Shown piece after piece: positions 13,001-28,000 of a DNA stretch of 64,000 nucleotides (positions within the stretch are counted from its first letter, which is position 1; each line of letters starts with the position of its first letter). The stretch lies in assembly GCF_009730915.1 (NCBI RefSeq), contig NC_052479.1, forward strand, positions 29,451,610 to 29,515,609, read 5' to 3'. This DNA is from Dioscorea cayenensis subsp. rotundata (Eukaryota > Streptophyta > Magnoliopsida > Dioscoreales > Dioscoreaceae). The notes beneath the pieces are model-generated. The model made no database searches and had not been told where the DNA came from. It saw only the letters and a program-made list of their open reading frames with translations. The position numbers were made by a program, and so were the translations under genes.

Positions 13001-16000
13001 CATTTTGATTTTTTGTTCATATTTTCTTATTGGCATTACAGCCAGATTATTATCAGTCTTGCACCTTGATACGCTAGGAAAAATGCAAATATTATGGTCA
13101 GACACGTTGCACAATCTAAGCCATCCATCACCAAATAGATAATTACCTTACAAAAAGATACAAATGACACCAGATATGGATAATTACCTACAGGGGGATA
13201 CAATACTCTCATTTGGTGGTTTAACTTAATGCATAAGAGAGTTCCCTGAACACAGACACTTTAAAGATCCCCATTGCTTGTTTCCTTCCCTAGCCATCCT
13301 GTTGACATGAAAGGTGCAAAATAATAGATTTTTTACAAATATTTTTTAGAAACTTTAATTTTTTTAAACATATATATGATAAGTGCTTGTGCGATAAGAA
13401 TGCGAAGTGTTCTTTCCTTATGATGAGCATTACTTTTATCAGGTTTAAGCGCTAATACATGTATTTGTGTTCTTTTGCGCATGTAGGGTTGCGAAGCTAA
13501 ATATTGAGAAAAAAAGCCAATGTAGATCGTGAATGCACTATTTAATGAAATCTTGGGAAGAAACAAACCCGAAGACACAAGTCGGGCTCAAGATACGAGA
13601 ATGTGTGCCAACCTCTAGGTATTCAAGCGAGTACAATGATGTGGAAGGGCACAGAAGCAGTCACATTCGAGTATCCCGATTTGTGCAATGATAGCAAGAT
13701 CCTTGCTCCCAGTTTCTCCTTGGCTCCCACTGCTTCTCCTTCCCCCCTTGCGATGGCAAGTGGGGGAAATGATCCGCCTCCCGTCTCAAAACCTCCTCCA
13801 TCAAGAACCTGGGCTCAAATCGCCTCTGCTGCTGCTCGTAACTCGGAGAACTCCCCGCTTTACAATCCGCAACTTCTCTCAAAAATCAAAAGCTCCACAT
13901 CTCAGTTCGTTCGGCTTGATGATGATTCGGTTGCTCGCGCTCGGATGCGTTTCCAGCATTCTCTTTATGGCAAGTTTTTCGGCAAGCCCCCTCCGTTTGA
14001 ACAGGTGAAGCTGTCTCTCCTTGCAAAATGGATGGATATCGGCGAGGTCTCCATTTCTGACCTCCCTAATGGCTTCTTATTAATTCGATGTGCTTCTCAT
14101 GATATTAAACAAAGAATCCTTGTGGAAGACCCTTGGTCTATCAATGGTATAGTCCTTCAACTTTCACCCTGGCAAACTTTCTTTGAACCATCCTCTGCTA
14201 AACTTACCACCGCTGCTATTTGGGTTCAACTTCATAACCTATCTGTCGATTTCTGGGAGGCTGAAACCCTGGAGTCTATCACGGCTCATATTGGTAATCT
14301 TTTGAAGGTGGATGACCTTACATCTTCACTCGTTCGTTCAAGATTTGCTCGCATTTGCCTGGAGGTTGATCTCTCCAAGCCGTTGAGCCGTGGCTTTTGG
14401 CTTGGTGACGATGTGCACCGAGTCTTTGTGGTGGTCTTATACAAACGGCTTCCGACTTTCTGCTATTCTTGCGGTCTGGTTGGGCATGGGTCGAAGGCTT
14501 GTCCTCAGCCGGTGCCTGTTGGGAGGGAAAGATCTCCTCCACCCCCTTGTGCGTCACAAGGGTTGGTGATCGAATCAAACTCTCCCTCAGTGCAACCTGG
14601 GTTGACGATAACGCCATCGCAACACCGTCCCGATGAGATGAGCAAATCGTCCTTTCCAAGTTCTAACGATCTTTCGCCGGATTTGCAGTTCGGGTCATGG
14701 TTGTTAGCTCCTCGCCGGCGGGGTCATGTCCGCGGTCGTGGTGCTTTGACACGTGGCAAGCATGCGACTGTGGACGGGGCAGCCGAGACGAGGCCTGCTG
14801 ACAATGTCACTCGCTCTGACATCCCCTCTGCAGCGCGAGGTATACGTGGAGGCTTCTCAGGGCGTGGCAGGGGCGGCCACACCTCCTCTCGTACACCTAG
14901 AGCCGATTACATTGATGGCAAGACTCCCTCTCCGCACGATGTTACTCTTGATTCAAATCTGACCGTTGATGAGCCTCGTTTGGTGGTCTCTCGGGACTCT
15001 GACCCACCTAACGGCTCTCTTTCAAAAATACTGATGCTCTTCGTCTGGGAAATAAGCACCCTGCCTCTCGTGCCTCCCAGTCAATTCACGACAAAGACAA
15101 AGGCAAGGCGCCTTCCATCCCGCGCACTAACTCCCCTCCACCCATTTTGCGTATGGCGCCCTTGGAAAATACCTCCCATCCTCCTAGCGACCATGGTAAT
15201 CCTCATCTGATGGCGATGGATAGGGTCACTGCTGCACTAGCGTCAAACGCTCCTGACGAGGATGATCCTGGTCCTTCTTCTGATGCTGATGAAGAGGGTG
15301 TGGAGGACGTTGGTGATGAAGAAATGTCCGAGGAAGATGATGAGATCGACGATCTGATGACTCTTGATCAGTATCAAGACGTTCAGCGTAGAGAATCTTT
15401 GGTTAGGAAGAACCTTGCAGTCCCTAATGACCCGCATAAGAAGGGCAGAGTTGAAGTGGGGGGGAGCCACTCCTCCTAATTTCTCCTCTTTTTCTTCTTT
15501 CCTAATTTTTATGGATTTGGTGTTCATTCTTGCTTTTGTGTCTTTTCTCTTGCTTATTTTCATGATTAAGCCTAAGATTATTTGTTGGAATTGCAGGGGG
15601 ATATCTAGTATGGATACCTCCAACCGGATCATGAGATTTATCCGTCGTGATAAACCTTATCTGCTCTGTTTAGTTGAAACTCGGGCTGACTCTCTTCGTG
15701 TGGACCGTCTAGTTAGAAAGCTTCCTTGCAGCTGGAAATGGGCGGCGATTCTAGCGAACGGTTACTCTGGAGGTATTATGGTTATTTGGAATATTTGTGT
15801 AGGCCTTGTTTCCCTTGTGGCTATTTCCAAGGGAGCTCTGCATTTGATCATCTCTTCGGATCAATCTCATAATTGGCTGATTTCGGTGGTTTATAATAGT
15901 ACTCGTACTTCTTCTCAAAGGGCTCTTTGGTTTGAACTCTCTAAACTCTCCACTCTTGATTTTCCGTGGATTATTATTGGTGATTTTAATTCTATTACCT

Positions 16001-19000
16001 CCCCTTGTGAGCATAAAGGTGGTTCTTATAGGCACTACTCCCGCAAGGCCACTTTTTTCCTCAACTTTATTAATGATAATCGTCTTTTAGATCTTCATTT
16101 CACTGGTACTAACTTTACCTGGTGTAATAATAGAACAGGTGCCGCTCGGAGATGGGCTCGCCTTGACCGGTGCTTAGTCAATCTTGTGTGGTATTCCAAA
16201 TTCAACTCGTATACTCTTTCTCACTTACCTAGGCTTTTTTCTGATCACGCCCCCCTTCTTCTTACTGTTCATAATAGTCCCTCTCGTAAGCCCGGTTTAT
16301 TTAGATTTGATAATTTTTGGCTTGACTATCTGGGTTGTCATGTTGCAGTTAGGAAAGCTCTTAACTGCACTCCTAATGGCAATGCCTGACATGCTTTTAA
16401 TCATCTCTTATCTCGAGTGCGATCTCATATCAAATCTTGGTATGTGACTGGCTTCAATTCTATTGAATCGGCGTTACTCTCTACCGAGGATGCTATTCAG
16501 ATAGCTGAACAACAGGACATCTCCTCTCCTGATTTGCACTCTCATCTCTTAAGTCTTTATGCTAAATTTGGTGATCTTCAAAGACAAAATGCTACTAAAT
16601 GGGCTCAGCGGAATCACCTACTCTGGATTTGTAACGGTGATCGGAACACAAGTTTTTTTCATAACTATGCACGTATCCGTAAGCACAGAAGTCTTATTTC
16701 TCAAATTTCTGATATCACGGGTAATATCTACTCTGACCAGAACTCTATTAATGATGCCTTTTTGAATTATTATTCTACACTGTGGTCTACTAACTCTTCT
16801 GATTCTTTATCTGACATTCTCTCTGCTTTACCGGATGACCTTCCCCGTCTGTCTTCTTCGGATGGTGATATGCTTACCCGGGAAGTTACTAAGGAAGAGG
16901 TTTATCATATAGTTATGGAGCTCCCTTCTGGTTGTGGTCCTATTGCTGGGAATCACGCTTCTTTGCTCGAGCTTCAAAGTTTTCAAATTATCCTTCTTGA
17001 AGTTTCCAGAGCTCAAATCAATCTGCATCACGTCCTCACATCCAACCGCGTTGTTTATCAAGCTCTTCTGGACAACCACTGGGCTGCTGATATACCAATT
17101 CACTTCATCAATCAATGGACTCGGGACATTAACCAGTTGTTATTCAGCGTTGGCTCCCCTCGCGTCCATCTTGTCCCCTCTGAATGGATAACACCGGCCA
17201 ATCATTTGGCTTTGCTTGGCAGGAATCTTCACTCGATTTCCCTCTATCATCTGGGTAGAGATCTCCCGAAGTGGATAATGAAGGGCTTTACTTATGCAGG
17301 TTTTCAATTTTAATTTGTATTTTTGTTTGTTTGTTTGTTTTGCTTTCTTTCTTTGTTTCTGTTTTCTTTGTTGTATTTTCTTTTTCTGGTCTGTAATCCT
17401 TAGAACTCTGTAAACCTTTTTCTTTGTGATTAATAAAATAGCTCTATGAGCTCCTTCCCCTAAAAAAAAAAGAAGCGATGCGATGTATAGCGTAAACGTG
17501 TGCTGGTACTGTAGTAGGTTACTGTAGCAAAACACTTCGGTAATTTGCTGTAGCGGTACTGTTCACAACTTGCTGAAAATGAAATTACTAGAGAATCCAC
17601 ATGGGCATGTGAAAATCCCCCACACCCGTGTGGATGCCCGATTCCAGCCTTTTTAAAGCCTTGGCTTAGCCCGATTTCAGCATCCTTCTTTCCATCTTTT
17701 CTCCAAATTTGGAGAGGCTTGCGGCTAGAGTTTAGAGAGCCATTGACAAGGCTTTTGGAGGGGTTCTACGCCTTCGACACCGCGATTCTCTTGGAAGATA
17801 GCTATTGGGGGAGTTTTTGTCGGCACCGATCCGGCGAGGTGTGCCCTAGGCTTAACAAGGGGACCCTTGAAGAAGGCGCGACCACTCCACAAGACCATCG
17901 ACACAACTATCGAGGGGGTTTTCCTATGGACTATTTGTTTTTACTTCCGATTTTACAATTGATTGTATCTTGCTCTATGGAGAGCTAAACCCCTAGTGGG
18001 TACTTGGATTGGTGAACCCTAGGATGTATTTGTTTCATTAAACCTTTTATTATGCTTTCCTTAATTGATGTTTCAATTGAGTTCCAATCTTGAATGCTTG
18101 ATTGTTTGAATAATCCTTTAGAGTGACACTAGGGTTGAGAGTTCACCTTGGTAACCCTTGTGAGTGAGTGACACACCATGAAAGTTAAACAAAGCTAGAT
18201 TGGAGAGGATTGAGAGGGTAAGTCAAGAGGTAACGGTGCGTCCCCTTTCCCCTCCGGTGTGATTTATCCTACATCCATTTCCTCGAGTTCTTTGCGGTCA
18301 CAATAGAGTGAAGTGCTAGAGAATAAACTCCCTAGAGGATAAACTCCCTGGGGCTTAGTTGTGCAAGCGATAGAGTGAAACGTTGAAGTGAATCTAAGTA
18401 TCTGGGGTTTAAATGTAACTAAGGGCCTTTCACCTGGACCAAAGGGTTAGGTCTACACATAGGAATAGGGTTTATCACTTGGAATCCCTAGAACTCCATG
18501 TAACTTTATATAGTATGAGGTGTTGAGACTGTTCGATTTCTCCGCCGAGGCATAGTATAAAATTAGTCACGGTTGACCTTAGATTTGGGACCGTGTATTG
18601 TAGGATCTCCACGACTCATTAATGCATTAATTAGAAAGCATAATAGTTGGTTTTGCACTTGAAACGATTATCCTAGGCAGAACAGTATCTGAATACCCCA
18701 CTTTATATCGATTTCCTTTCCTCACTTATTTGTGCTTCTTTTTCTTGTTCTTTTATTCTTCTTTACATCACACTTTATCAACACAATCATTGTTCATCTT
18801 CACTTGATTAAGTAGCAACTTAAGTATTTTTATTCTCTACTCCCTGTGGATACGATACCCCATTCACCTGGGAATTTATTACTCGACAAACCCGTGCACT
18901 TGCGGGTCACACGCAAGGGTGTTGTCAATATGCTAATTTATAAAAAAATGGAGGGATTTGTAAAAAAACACACCTTAAAAATATAATTTGTTTAACTATA

Positions 19001-22000
19001 TATATTTAACTTTGGATGATATATAAATTTGTAAAAAAATGAGGGAGAATTTGCAAAAGCTATATATGAATTTATAAGATCGAGAGGGGGTATTTGTAAA
19101 AAACAAGGGGGCCACGGCCCCTTTCAGCCACCCCCGGTTGCATCCTTGTCCACAATCTTCGGTAAAAAAAAAACTACATAGCACGACATAGCGCCTCCAA
19201 GCAACAAGAATCAACCTCCTCGGAAACTATCGCCATTTCTTGAAAGAGAAAACCTAGATCAAATGTATAAAGCATTTGAATAAAAAAATGGAAGCATTAA
19301 TCCAAACCCTATGCAACTCTCACAAAGGATAATGCAAGTTCTAGAACATAAACGTTAAGAACTCTCCCAAAAAACCAATTGCAAAGCTCGTCCCATGTTG
19401 ACTTAAGATCAACATAGAGACATCTTGCCAAAGAAGAAAGTGCTAGGCAGGCAGATTGCCCGTGCATCCTCATAGTTTACCCCAAAGATAATGAAGGGCC
19501 TTTTTGCCATTGATCGAAGCAAATAAAAATACCTTGGACCCTGTTGACTACATCAAATTTCTCAAGTCGGTCATAATCTTTCATGGGCCTTGACAACATT
19601 TTGCACATGACATTCCTAGCCATGCTGTGACGAGCAACCTGATCATGGAATTCCAGCCATGCTGTGACGGGCAACCTGATCATGGAATTCCAACCTGCTT
19701 GCAAGATCTATATCCTTGTTTAAGCAATTGGAAGAACTCTATATCAACCACTTAATCGATAGCAAGAGACCTTAGCCATGTTAATCTTTATTAGCAACAA
19801 GAAGAAACAACCGTTAATCCCAAATATTTGGTTGGCTATATGAATCATTTCCTTCCACATTGCTTTATCAAAAGAAAGACTAAATAAACCAAGCTTTGTC
19901 ATATCATTAAATAAAGTTTCTCCTAAATAATTTTTAAGTCTACCTTCACCTCACATACAAACATCCATTTGAAGAGCTTTCACTTTTCTTATGGGAACAT
20001 CTACAAGCTATCTAATAACATGCCACTACCATCTTAATCAGTTCTCTCTTAACCCGTAAACAAAGAGTACCACTCCCAATCTATTTCAAATAAAGTTCAT
20101 TCATTAATCAATCCTTCCAAATAACACTTGACGTCCATCTTAACTTCTTATTTCGGTTGTGCATCCTTGGAGTGTGTTGTTTCTTAATCACCCAACAATC
20201 TGGCACATACATCATAGCTAGTCTAACAACCATTTCATAAAATTTACCCTTTAATCAAAAAGCATTTTACTATTACATAAAACTTTAGAAGCACCCATTC
20301 AGTTTATGGAACCTGACAATTTTTAAGTCTATCTTCACCTTATATGCGACCATCCACTTGAAGAGCTTCTACCATTCTTATAGGAACATCTACTGGTCAT
20401 CTAAGGACATGCCACTACCATCTTAATCAGTTCTCTCTTAACCCGTAAACAATGAGTACCACTCCCAATCTATTTCAAATAAAGTTCATTCATTAATTAA
20501 TCCTTCCGAATAACACTTGACATCCATCTTAACTTCTTATTTCGGTTGTGCATCCTTGGAGTATGTTGTTTCTTAGTCACCCAACAATCTGGCACATACA
20601 TCATAGCTAGTCTAACAACCATTCCATAAAATTTACCCTTTAATCAAAAAGGCATTTTACTATCACATAAAACTTTATAAGCACCCATCCATTTTATGCA
20701 ACCTAACAATTTTTAAGTCTATCTTCACCTTATATACGACCATCCACTTGAAAGAGCTTCCACCTTTCTTATTGGAACATCTATAGGTCATCTAAGGACA
20801 CACCATCTTAATCGATTCTCTCTTTACTTGTCAATGATGAGTGTCACCTGGCTTAAAAAGCACCCATCCATTTTAAGCAACATGCGTTGATCCTATTTGT
20901 AATATCTTCTATAAGTTCCACGCCCTCTTGGATTATAAAGCCTAGTTACCAAATAATTCTGCATCTACTAATCTCAATATCATCCGTCCTAACTTCACCC
21001 TCGATTTTACTTGCCTTAATACTAAAATTACAATTCAAATATTCTATTTTTTTACCATACTGAACTTGAAGTCTTTAGCTTCTAAAGTGTTTCTCCACAT
21101 CTCCAGCTTCAAGTTGGCATCTTCCCAACTTTCAACAACCAAGACTACATCATCAGCAGAAGGTATATATCAAGGAATCTGATTATAAATATGCTTAGTC
21201 AATTAATCCATAACCAAAACATACAAGTAGAAGCTTAATGTTGAACCGTAATGTAGACTCATAGCATTTGGGGACTCTCTAGATTCTTCCAATACAATTA
21301 TAATGCTAGAAGCAAAGTTATAATACATATCTTATATAAGATCTATGTACCTAATAGTAATCTTCTTTTCTAAAACACACCTAAGGACCTCCTCAATTAC
21401 CCTATCATATGCCTATCTTAGATCACTAAAGGTCATGTACAAATCTTTCTTTCTATCCTTATATTTCACCATTAACTGCCACAAAAATATAGATTGTTTC
21501 GATCTCAAGACCTTTGACGTAACCTTAATGAACCCACACCGTAGTTACACTCATAAAGAACTACATTAGTCACCATTCCAGTTGTTTTTGTTAAAGAGAC
21601 AACCCAAAAGTCTACCATAGCTCCTAAACAGAGATGAAAAAACATCAATACCAAAGAGATCCAGGCAATAAGACAAGAATAAGCGAATTGAGACAAATTG
21701 AGAGAGAAAAACTAAATAAAAACAGCAAAAACCCTTCAAGAGATACAAGACTTAACCCAAGTAAAAGATCAAAGGGGACACTCTTGCATGCTTTTGTTAA
21801 AATCGAGAGACCCTAATCATAAACCAAGGACATCCTTATGCAAATTCATGACTAATAGATCGTTAAGTGGCCTTTGAAGATGAAGGTAGTCGCCAACCAA
21901 AGAATCAAGAGAAAGTAATATCATTCCAACATGAAAACAAACACAGTGCCGAAGAGTTCATGCACCTTAGAGACAAGATTGAAGTTCTAGTTTAACGAGG

Positions 22001-25000
22001 GTATTTTTTTATGTCTAGCAAGACAATTTAAAGGTCTACTTATTAGCTCCAAGGTAGAACCAATAATCAAAAGGCATCATCCACCATATATCGAGAGGTC
22101 AAGCTATAGGAAGTAAGGTTAGCTCAAGATGGAAAAGCTACACTAGAATGCTCATCCAAACTAAACCGCCAAAAAAGCTGCTGCTCTCTTTACTAACGAC
22201 ATTGAAGTAATCTACATTACTCATGATGAAAAAACTTGTGTTTGCCACAATTACTACTGGTTTTGACATCATATGCGTCCTTATTGATAGTGGAACCTTG
22301 ATAACATCACTACCTAGCTTTATTAAAAGATACAACACAACCAGAGGAAATGATCAACCACCCACTTATAGGCAGTTCTCCACCAAAGTAACAGTGACGG
22401 TGAACTTCATAGTGGTTAAGTGCCATTCTTGCATTATGATCAACATTCATTAACCACCTTTTAAACTCTTAAGAGTAATAGACTCCACAAACCACCACAC
22501 GACAAGTTGCCCACGACAATGCTACATCCAATTTGAAGAACTACAAGTCAAACGGAAGAATGTGACAAAAGAAAAGTAGCTTCTTAAAAAAGTGAAGTAC
22601 CATGACCATGGCCAAGACTGGCAAAAAAGCAACCAATGCCGCCATGGCTTAAAGTATGTTCGCCCTCCTCAAGAAGACTATCTTTAACTAAAAAAAAGTC
22701 CTCGACCTCAACCAGCGTCTTTGGGATAAAATCCCCTTAAAGGACACACCTCCTTAACATTAGAAATGACCAAAAAGATTGAGCTCCTCATTGAAACTGT
22801 TGGAAATATAGTACCACATCGGTTGTGTGATAGAAGTATAATGAGTTTATATATAGGTATAAGGGGTTGAGCCACTAAGTCTTGAGACTTTTTGGTGTAA
22901 GACCCCTACGCCCATATAGGACCCACTAGTACCAAAATATAAAATCTAACAGAAACCTTCATTTTCTTCCTTGACAATCTTAGAGGAAGGATATCCATTC
23001 CACAAACAAAAAGGTGCCAAGCCATCTTGCAACTCCCTAAAAGTGCAAACGGAAAAAAAAAAACGATCAGCAAAAGTAAGGCAAGCATCCTACCTTCACA
23101 AGGAATAAGCCCAGCTACACATAAGTTCCTAATTAACATGAAGACAATTAGAGGAGCTTGAATTGCTCCTCGGCAAAAACCAAGTTCGGACAAAATGGCA
23201 TCAAGCTTGGGAGCACTATATAAGGTTAGAACCCCGCATCCAAACTTGAAAGAAAATAAGAAAAACCCAACTTCCAATGATGAATTGAGAAAAGAGCTTT
23301 CCTTAAGAACAACCTATGGGGTCCAGCATAAATAATACTAGTCCTAATAGTTACCTTCTTAAGGCAAAAAGAAAATGGAACCGACAAAAACTAATTCCAA
23401 ACCAAAAAAGACAACATGAAAGACAAAACCACGAAGAATCCTTTAAGAGTTTACGACAAGCCAAAAATACAAATAAAAAATCTCAAAAAGTTAAAGGAAG
23501 ATAACGGTAAGCTCGAAAAGCCTTGACGAATAACGTCAATTCTCTAGATGCCCAAGAACAGGCTTCCTCGCCGAAGCTCAATACCCTTGCTTAAAAGGAA
23601 CTCGAATGTTGAACCCATCACCAATTCAAATGCAGTCAAAGAACTATTGTCACTCCGACAACCACTTCAAGCCTCCTAACGGAAAACCCTCAAGATCGTT
23701 ACTCATCCTCATAGACAAGGCACCTTCTAATTCAGCTAAGCGCTACCTCTAGACTCTCTTGATGAAGCGCCAAAATGTGTGAGTCAGATCAAAGAAGATT
23801 CCCATCAAAGCGAAGAAAAATAGGAGGTGCTACATCGAGAGTGTCCACTACCATAAAGCACCTTGGAAACCAAGACATTATGTTCATCATAAGCAATGAT
23901 CAAATGAACCACCAGAACGAGCTTTTCAACTCAGCTCACTACCAGAAAGCACCTCAAGCACCAAATAATCAAGGTTAAGACCATGTCAATCTGGCAACTA
24001 GAACCTTTAGCACAATGATACCCAGGGTCTAGCTTGAACTCTAACCCATCTGAAGCTGCAGATGGGTCGGCCCCAAGAACTACGTGAGAAGGAGGCAAAT
24101 TATAGACAAAAAAAAAACCTAACATTATTGCTGAACACATGACATGATTTAACCTATCCATAGCTAGCTATAGATAATCATTGTATAAAAAAAATCACAC
24201 AAGATAGGGAATATTACCCTATAATGGGATGGAAATCGCCAAAACAATGGAAAAATTGTAACCCTCTTTTCCTTCATGCATGGCAGTCAAGCATCAGAGA
24301 ATTCCTCTAAGCATAAGCACTCAGAGGACCCTTATGCCCCTTATGTGTGCCCAGAAAAACCAATAACAACTTTAAAGCATTTGAAGACTCCGATAAACTG
24401 CTAAACCAAAACTTCACCTTACCCAAGGCAATAAATAAAATTATTGAACACTGAAACAATCAATAGCCTCCCAAATCTTCGAGTCCCATTAACAATATAT
24501 TATTAAAAGATAGAAATATTTGAGTTCAAAAGAACATATATATTTACAGAAAAACAAGAATGTATAACTTTAATAAACACACATAATTCAATATATAACA
24601 AAAGCTAGAGGAGGAAAAGATTCATTTTATCAGAAAAGAATATAACCTGTAAAACATACTTACCTGCAAATTATTCTTAATTGCTAAATCATATAGATTT
24701 GCATTGTTAACAATACTAGAGCGCCTCTTAGTTAATTGCCCTTCATCAAGACCCTCGAACGAGAGGAAACTATGTCGGCCAACTGCATATTTCAAGAAGG
24801 CATCACCAAGCACCTCAAACCTCTCAAGGGAGAGACGCTCCAAGCATTTCTCCGTAGTGAGCGCTTCTAGGATCTAATATTTTAGTATTGTTGGTCAACT
24901 ACTTATAAATATGCTCACAAAGACTAATACAAGAATTTGGATGGAAAAGTCTTACACAGTCACCACTAATCTCCGAGGCCTCTCGGAAAGATCTTGACAT

Positions 25001-28000
25001 AACATCCTTTAATTCAACAGCAAGAAGTAAACTTTCAAGCCGATGCATTAAAGAAGGCAATAATGACAACGAACTGCCAATATCCTTTGAGAAACCCACA
25101 ATCTTTAAACAACATAGTTCTGCGGGTATCACGTCAAAATGTTCCTCTATTTCACGAACCACTGTTGGAAACAAAAAGAAACACTATGAATGTGTGCAGA
25201 ATAAAACATCATGTTGGAACAAAATGACCTTCATTTATAATGATGGATATGATTAGTAAACCACAGTATGCAATTCAAATTTGCATTTTGAACTTCGTAA
25301 TTAAATTAAATAACATGTACTACTACTCTTCACTGATGGATCATGATTTGGTGAAAGAAAAAAGTTGTTGGTAGTCTCTCAGACAAATGCAAAGCAGAAC
25401 TTCTTTCAAAGTCAATATTAGAAAGTATTTCTAATTAAACATGAATAAAGTCCAACAGGAATGACCAAATTAAACTAGCCATGACAATTCTACACTTCCG
25501 GATTCTGATCATCTCACAGAATTAACTTACCACATAACCAACGACAGTTAAACTTATAACATACTATGTTTCACCACTTGGTCATTCAATGCCCATAAAT
25601 CAGCTCATCATGGAAATGTGTAGGACAATCCAATTAACAATACCTTTTGGCAAAGGGGCATTTTAGTATTGCACAAACAAAGATTTCTTTCTTCTTTCTT
25701 TCTGTTTTTGGCTATATCGGAGAAAGTTGACATTGAAAATGAGATCAGAAGTCAACAACACAGGTTTTTTCCTTTACAACAGTGGGCTATGAACCATGGC
25801 CACTATGAACCATGAACACAGAGACAACAACACAACAATATTTGAAGATTGAGGACATTGGGTACGGTGGGTCACAACAACAAAACATATTTTAATATTT
25901 ATTATAAATGTAAACCATCATATTTTTTACTCGAATATTAGTAAATTGTCTAGTAGCTCTATTGCAATTTGTTATAATATATGTGAACAAAAAGTCTTTT
26001 TAAGATTAGACAAAAATAACAAGTAAATAGTAAACACAAAAAAAAAGATAGGATGCTTTGGCAATTTGTTACATATGATGTTGTGTTAAATAACTGAAGT
26101 TTGTGACTTATATATTTGACTAGCTACTAGATAATATAAGGATACTAGATCTTTGAATAACTACTTATATATGCTTCACAATATATGTGCGTAATCCGTT
26201 ACATGTGTGGTATTGTGCGATACACTGTGTCCAGTCATGTCCATGTCTAACACCAATACAACACCGGTAAGCATAATGTCGTGTCTAGCCTTATGTGGGC
26301 CTAACTAATCTGTCTCTCTTTGTTCAACAAACAGTTCAAATATATGTGAAAAACTCCTTTTTCAGAATGATCTACAATTATTTAACTACCTGATACTAAC
26401 CCCATGTTTGGTTGGGGGGGTTTGGAGGGGTAAGGGGGGAGTTCGGAAGAGTATAGGTTGTTTGGTTAGGGGAGTTTGGAGGAGGAGAAGGAGTTTGGAG
26501 GGGTGATGCACCCCTCCCCGCGCACTCCTCCAAATCGGGGTCTTTTGGAGGAGTGTTGTTTGAAGGGGGGGAGGGGAGGGGGGTTTACCATAATACCCTC
26601 ATTCATCTAAATATATTACTATTGTATGCTATTTAAAAGCAGTTCTGCAGCTGTTCCCTCCTCTTCTCATTTTCTCGGACAATTAGTTCACTAGTCGTTC
26701 CTGGGACAAGAACTCATATAGCACCAGATCAACTCCATTGCTTGTTTTCTATTGTTGCTACTCCATCAAGGTAAGTGCTTGAAGCAGGATCTCATAGTTA
26801 TTAACATTTTGTTTTACATAAGCTTTCCATAGTTACAACCAAAGTTACCAGGAACGGGGTACGTCTTGGTACCTGGTACGAAAACGGGAACTTGGTACCT
26901 AACTTGGAAATTTTATGGTATGAAGGGGGTAGGCTTAATTGGTACGATATTTCGGGTCGTGGTACGCTTCATAATAGTTTTAGGATCATAAATAAAAATC
27001 TTCATAAAATATAAACAATTTTGTATGAGTAAAGTTTGAGTTGATTTACTTAACATTGAAAGTTGAAATATTACCACAAAATGCTAATATGAGACATAAC
27101 ATTTCATAAGTTTTAAAATTAATATGAAAGTTTAAGATAAATAACATGTTCAGTTGCATTAATATTATGAAAACACTTCAAAGTTCAAACATTCTAGAGA
27201 CAGGCTGCAGCATACTTCAAGGTTTAAACTTTAAGCTTTAATATTTCAGAAACAAAAAACAGAGGCTACAACATAAGTCATACATTAAGATTCAAAAGTC
27301 ATACACTTCTATTCTCGGACCAAAAAGCTAAGGATTTCTATTAGGAGATGAAAGTTCACTAGTTTTCATTAATATGTAATTCATTAAAAAAGAGAGGCTA
27401 AGAATTTCTATTAAGAGATGAAAGGTCACTAGTTTTCATTAATATGTAATTCATTAAAAAAGAGAGACTAAGAATTTCTATTAGGAGATGAAAGGTCATT
27501 AGTTTTCATTAATATGTAATTAATTCTCTAGAGATTTTGACTGTTGGTTATTTTTTGCATTGTTATTGTTGTGTAAGTGTAACTTTAATGGCATTCATAA
27601 TTGAACCAAGGCATAGGCTCTAGCTACATCATGGCCTAGGTTATTGTTTTGGAACTTGGATTCTTGGTTTTTCCACCCCATTTATTTTTCACTTTTTTTC
27701 TCATTGATTTTCCACCACTACTATAAGTTTTTAAAAATTCAAGACATTGGTTTTCTATCAGCTAAAGAGAATTGCTCTTGCATGTCTCTTCCCTTTGTCA
27801 TTTATTCTTTGTTTTATTCCAACCTATTTTATTCTTCCTATACATCCTAGTTACACTAAAAAATCCATTCAAATTCCATGAAAAAACAAATACAATCAAA
27901 ACTCAAAAGTCATGCCTAATATCAACCTAGCCTTCTCTTCTGCTTCTCATCTTCGGTGGTTTTAAGCATCATATCTAAGCAACTAGTGGTACCTTTCCCT

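Larger units (their letters stand above)
13700..17471 (+). mobile_element. L1-type LINE, internally deleted
   Basis: Non-LTR retrotransposon with ORF1, an AP endonuclease, the start of the reverse transcriptase region, then a jump to a C-terminal RNase H-like tail, a short 3' UTR and an A-run at about 17461-17471. Most of the reverse transcriptase is missing, so it cannot move itself. It is inserted sense-wise in a solo LTR. Confidence 0.85.
13378..18932 (+). mobile_element. Solo LTR (Ty3-like), split by a LINE
   Basis: Two LTR-like pieces, about 13378-13690 (starting TGATAAGTGCTTGTGCGATA) and about 17475-18932 (ending near GTGTTGTCA), flank the LINE. Text such as CCCTAGTGGGTACTTGGATT and ACTCCCTGTGGATACGATAC resembles long LTRs of plant Ty3 elements. 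No primer-binding site or gag follows, so it looks like a solo LTR of roughly 1.8 kb. Flanks ATATA and ATATG could be a 5-bp target duplication with one change. Boundaries are approximate. Confidence 0.55.
12763..24663 (-). other. DCL4 11.9-kb intron filled with retroelements
   Basis: Lies between the RNase IIIa exon ending NLQ and the exon starting VYIC. It has GTAAG at the 5' splice site (24663 downward) and TTTTCAG at the 3' site. Contents: solo LTR with nested LINE (about 13378-18932), RTE-type LINE remains with a tandem repeat (about 19930-21570), Ty3 gag-pro debris (about 21630-24000). About 24000-24660 holds nothing I can name. Confidence 0.85.

Noticed and set aside
17719..17988. An 89-codon frame
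   Set aside because: Lies inside LTR sequence; no family or codon signal.
19932..20885. CRISPR-like array
   Set aside because: Plant nuclear DNA; the repeats are contiguous LINE fragments without spacers.
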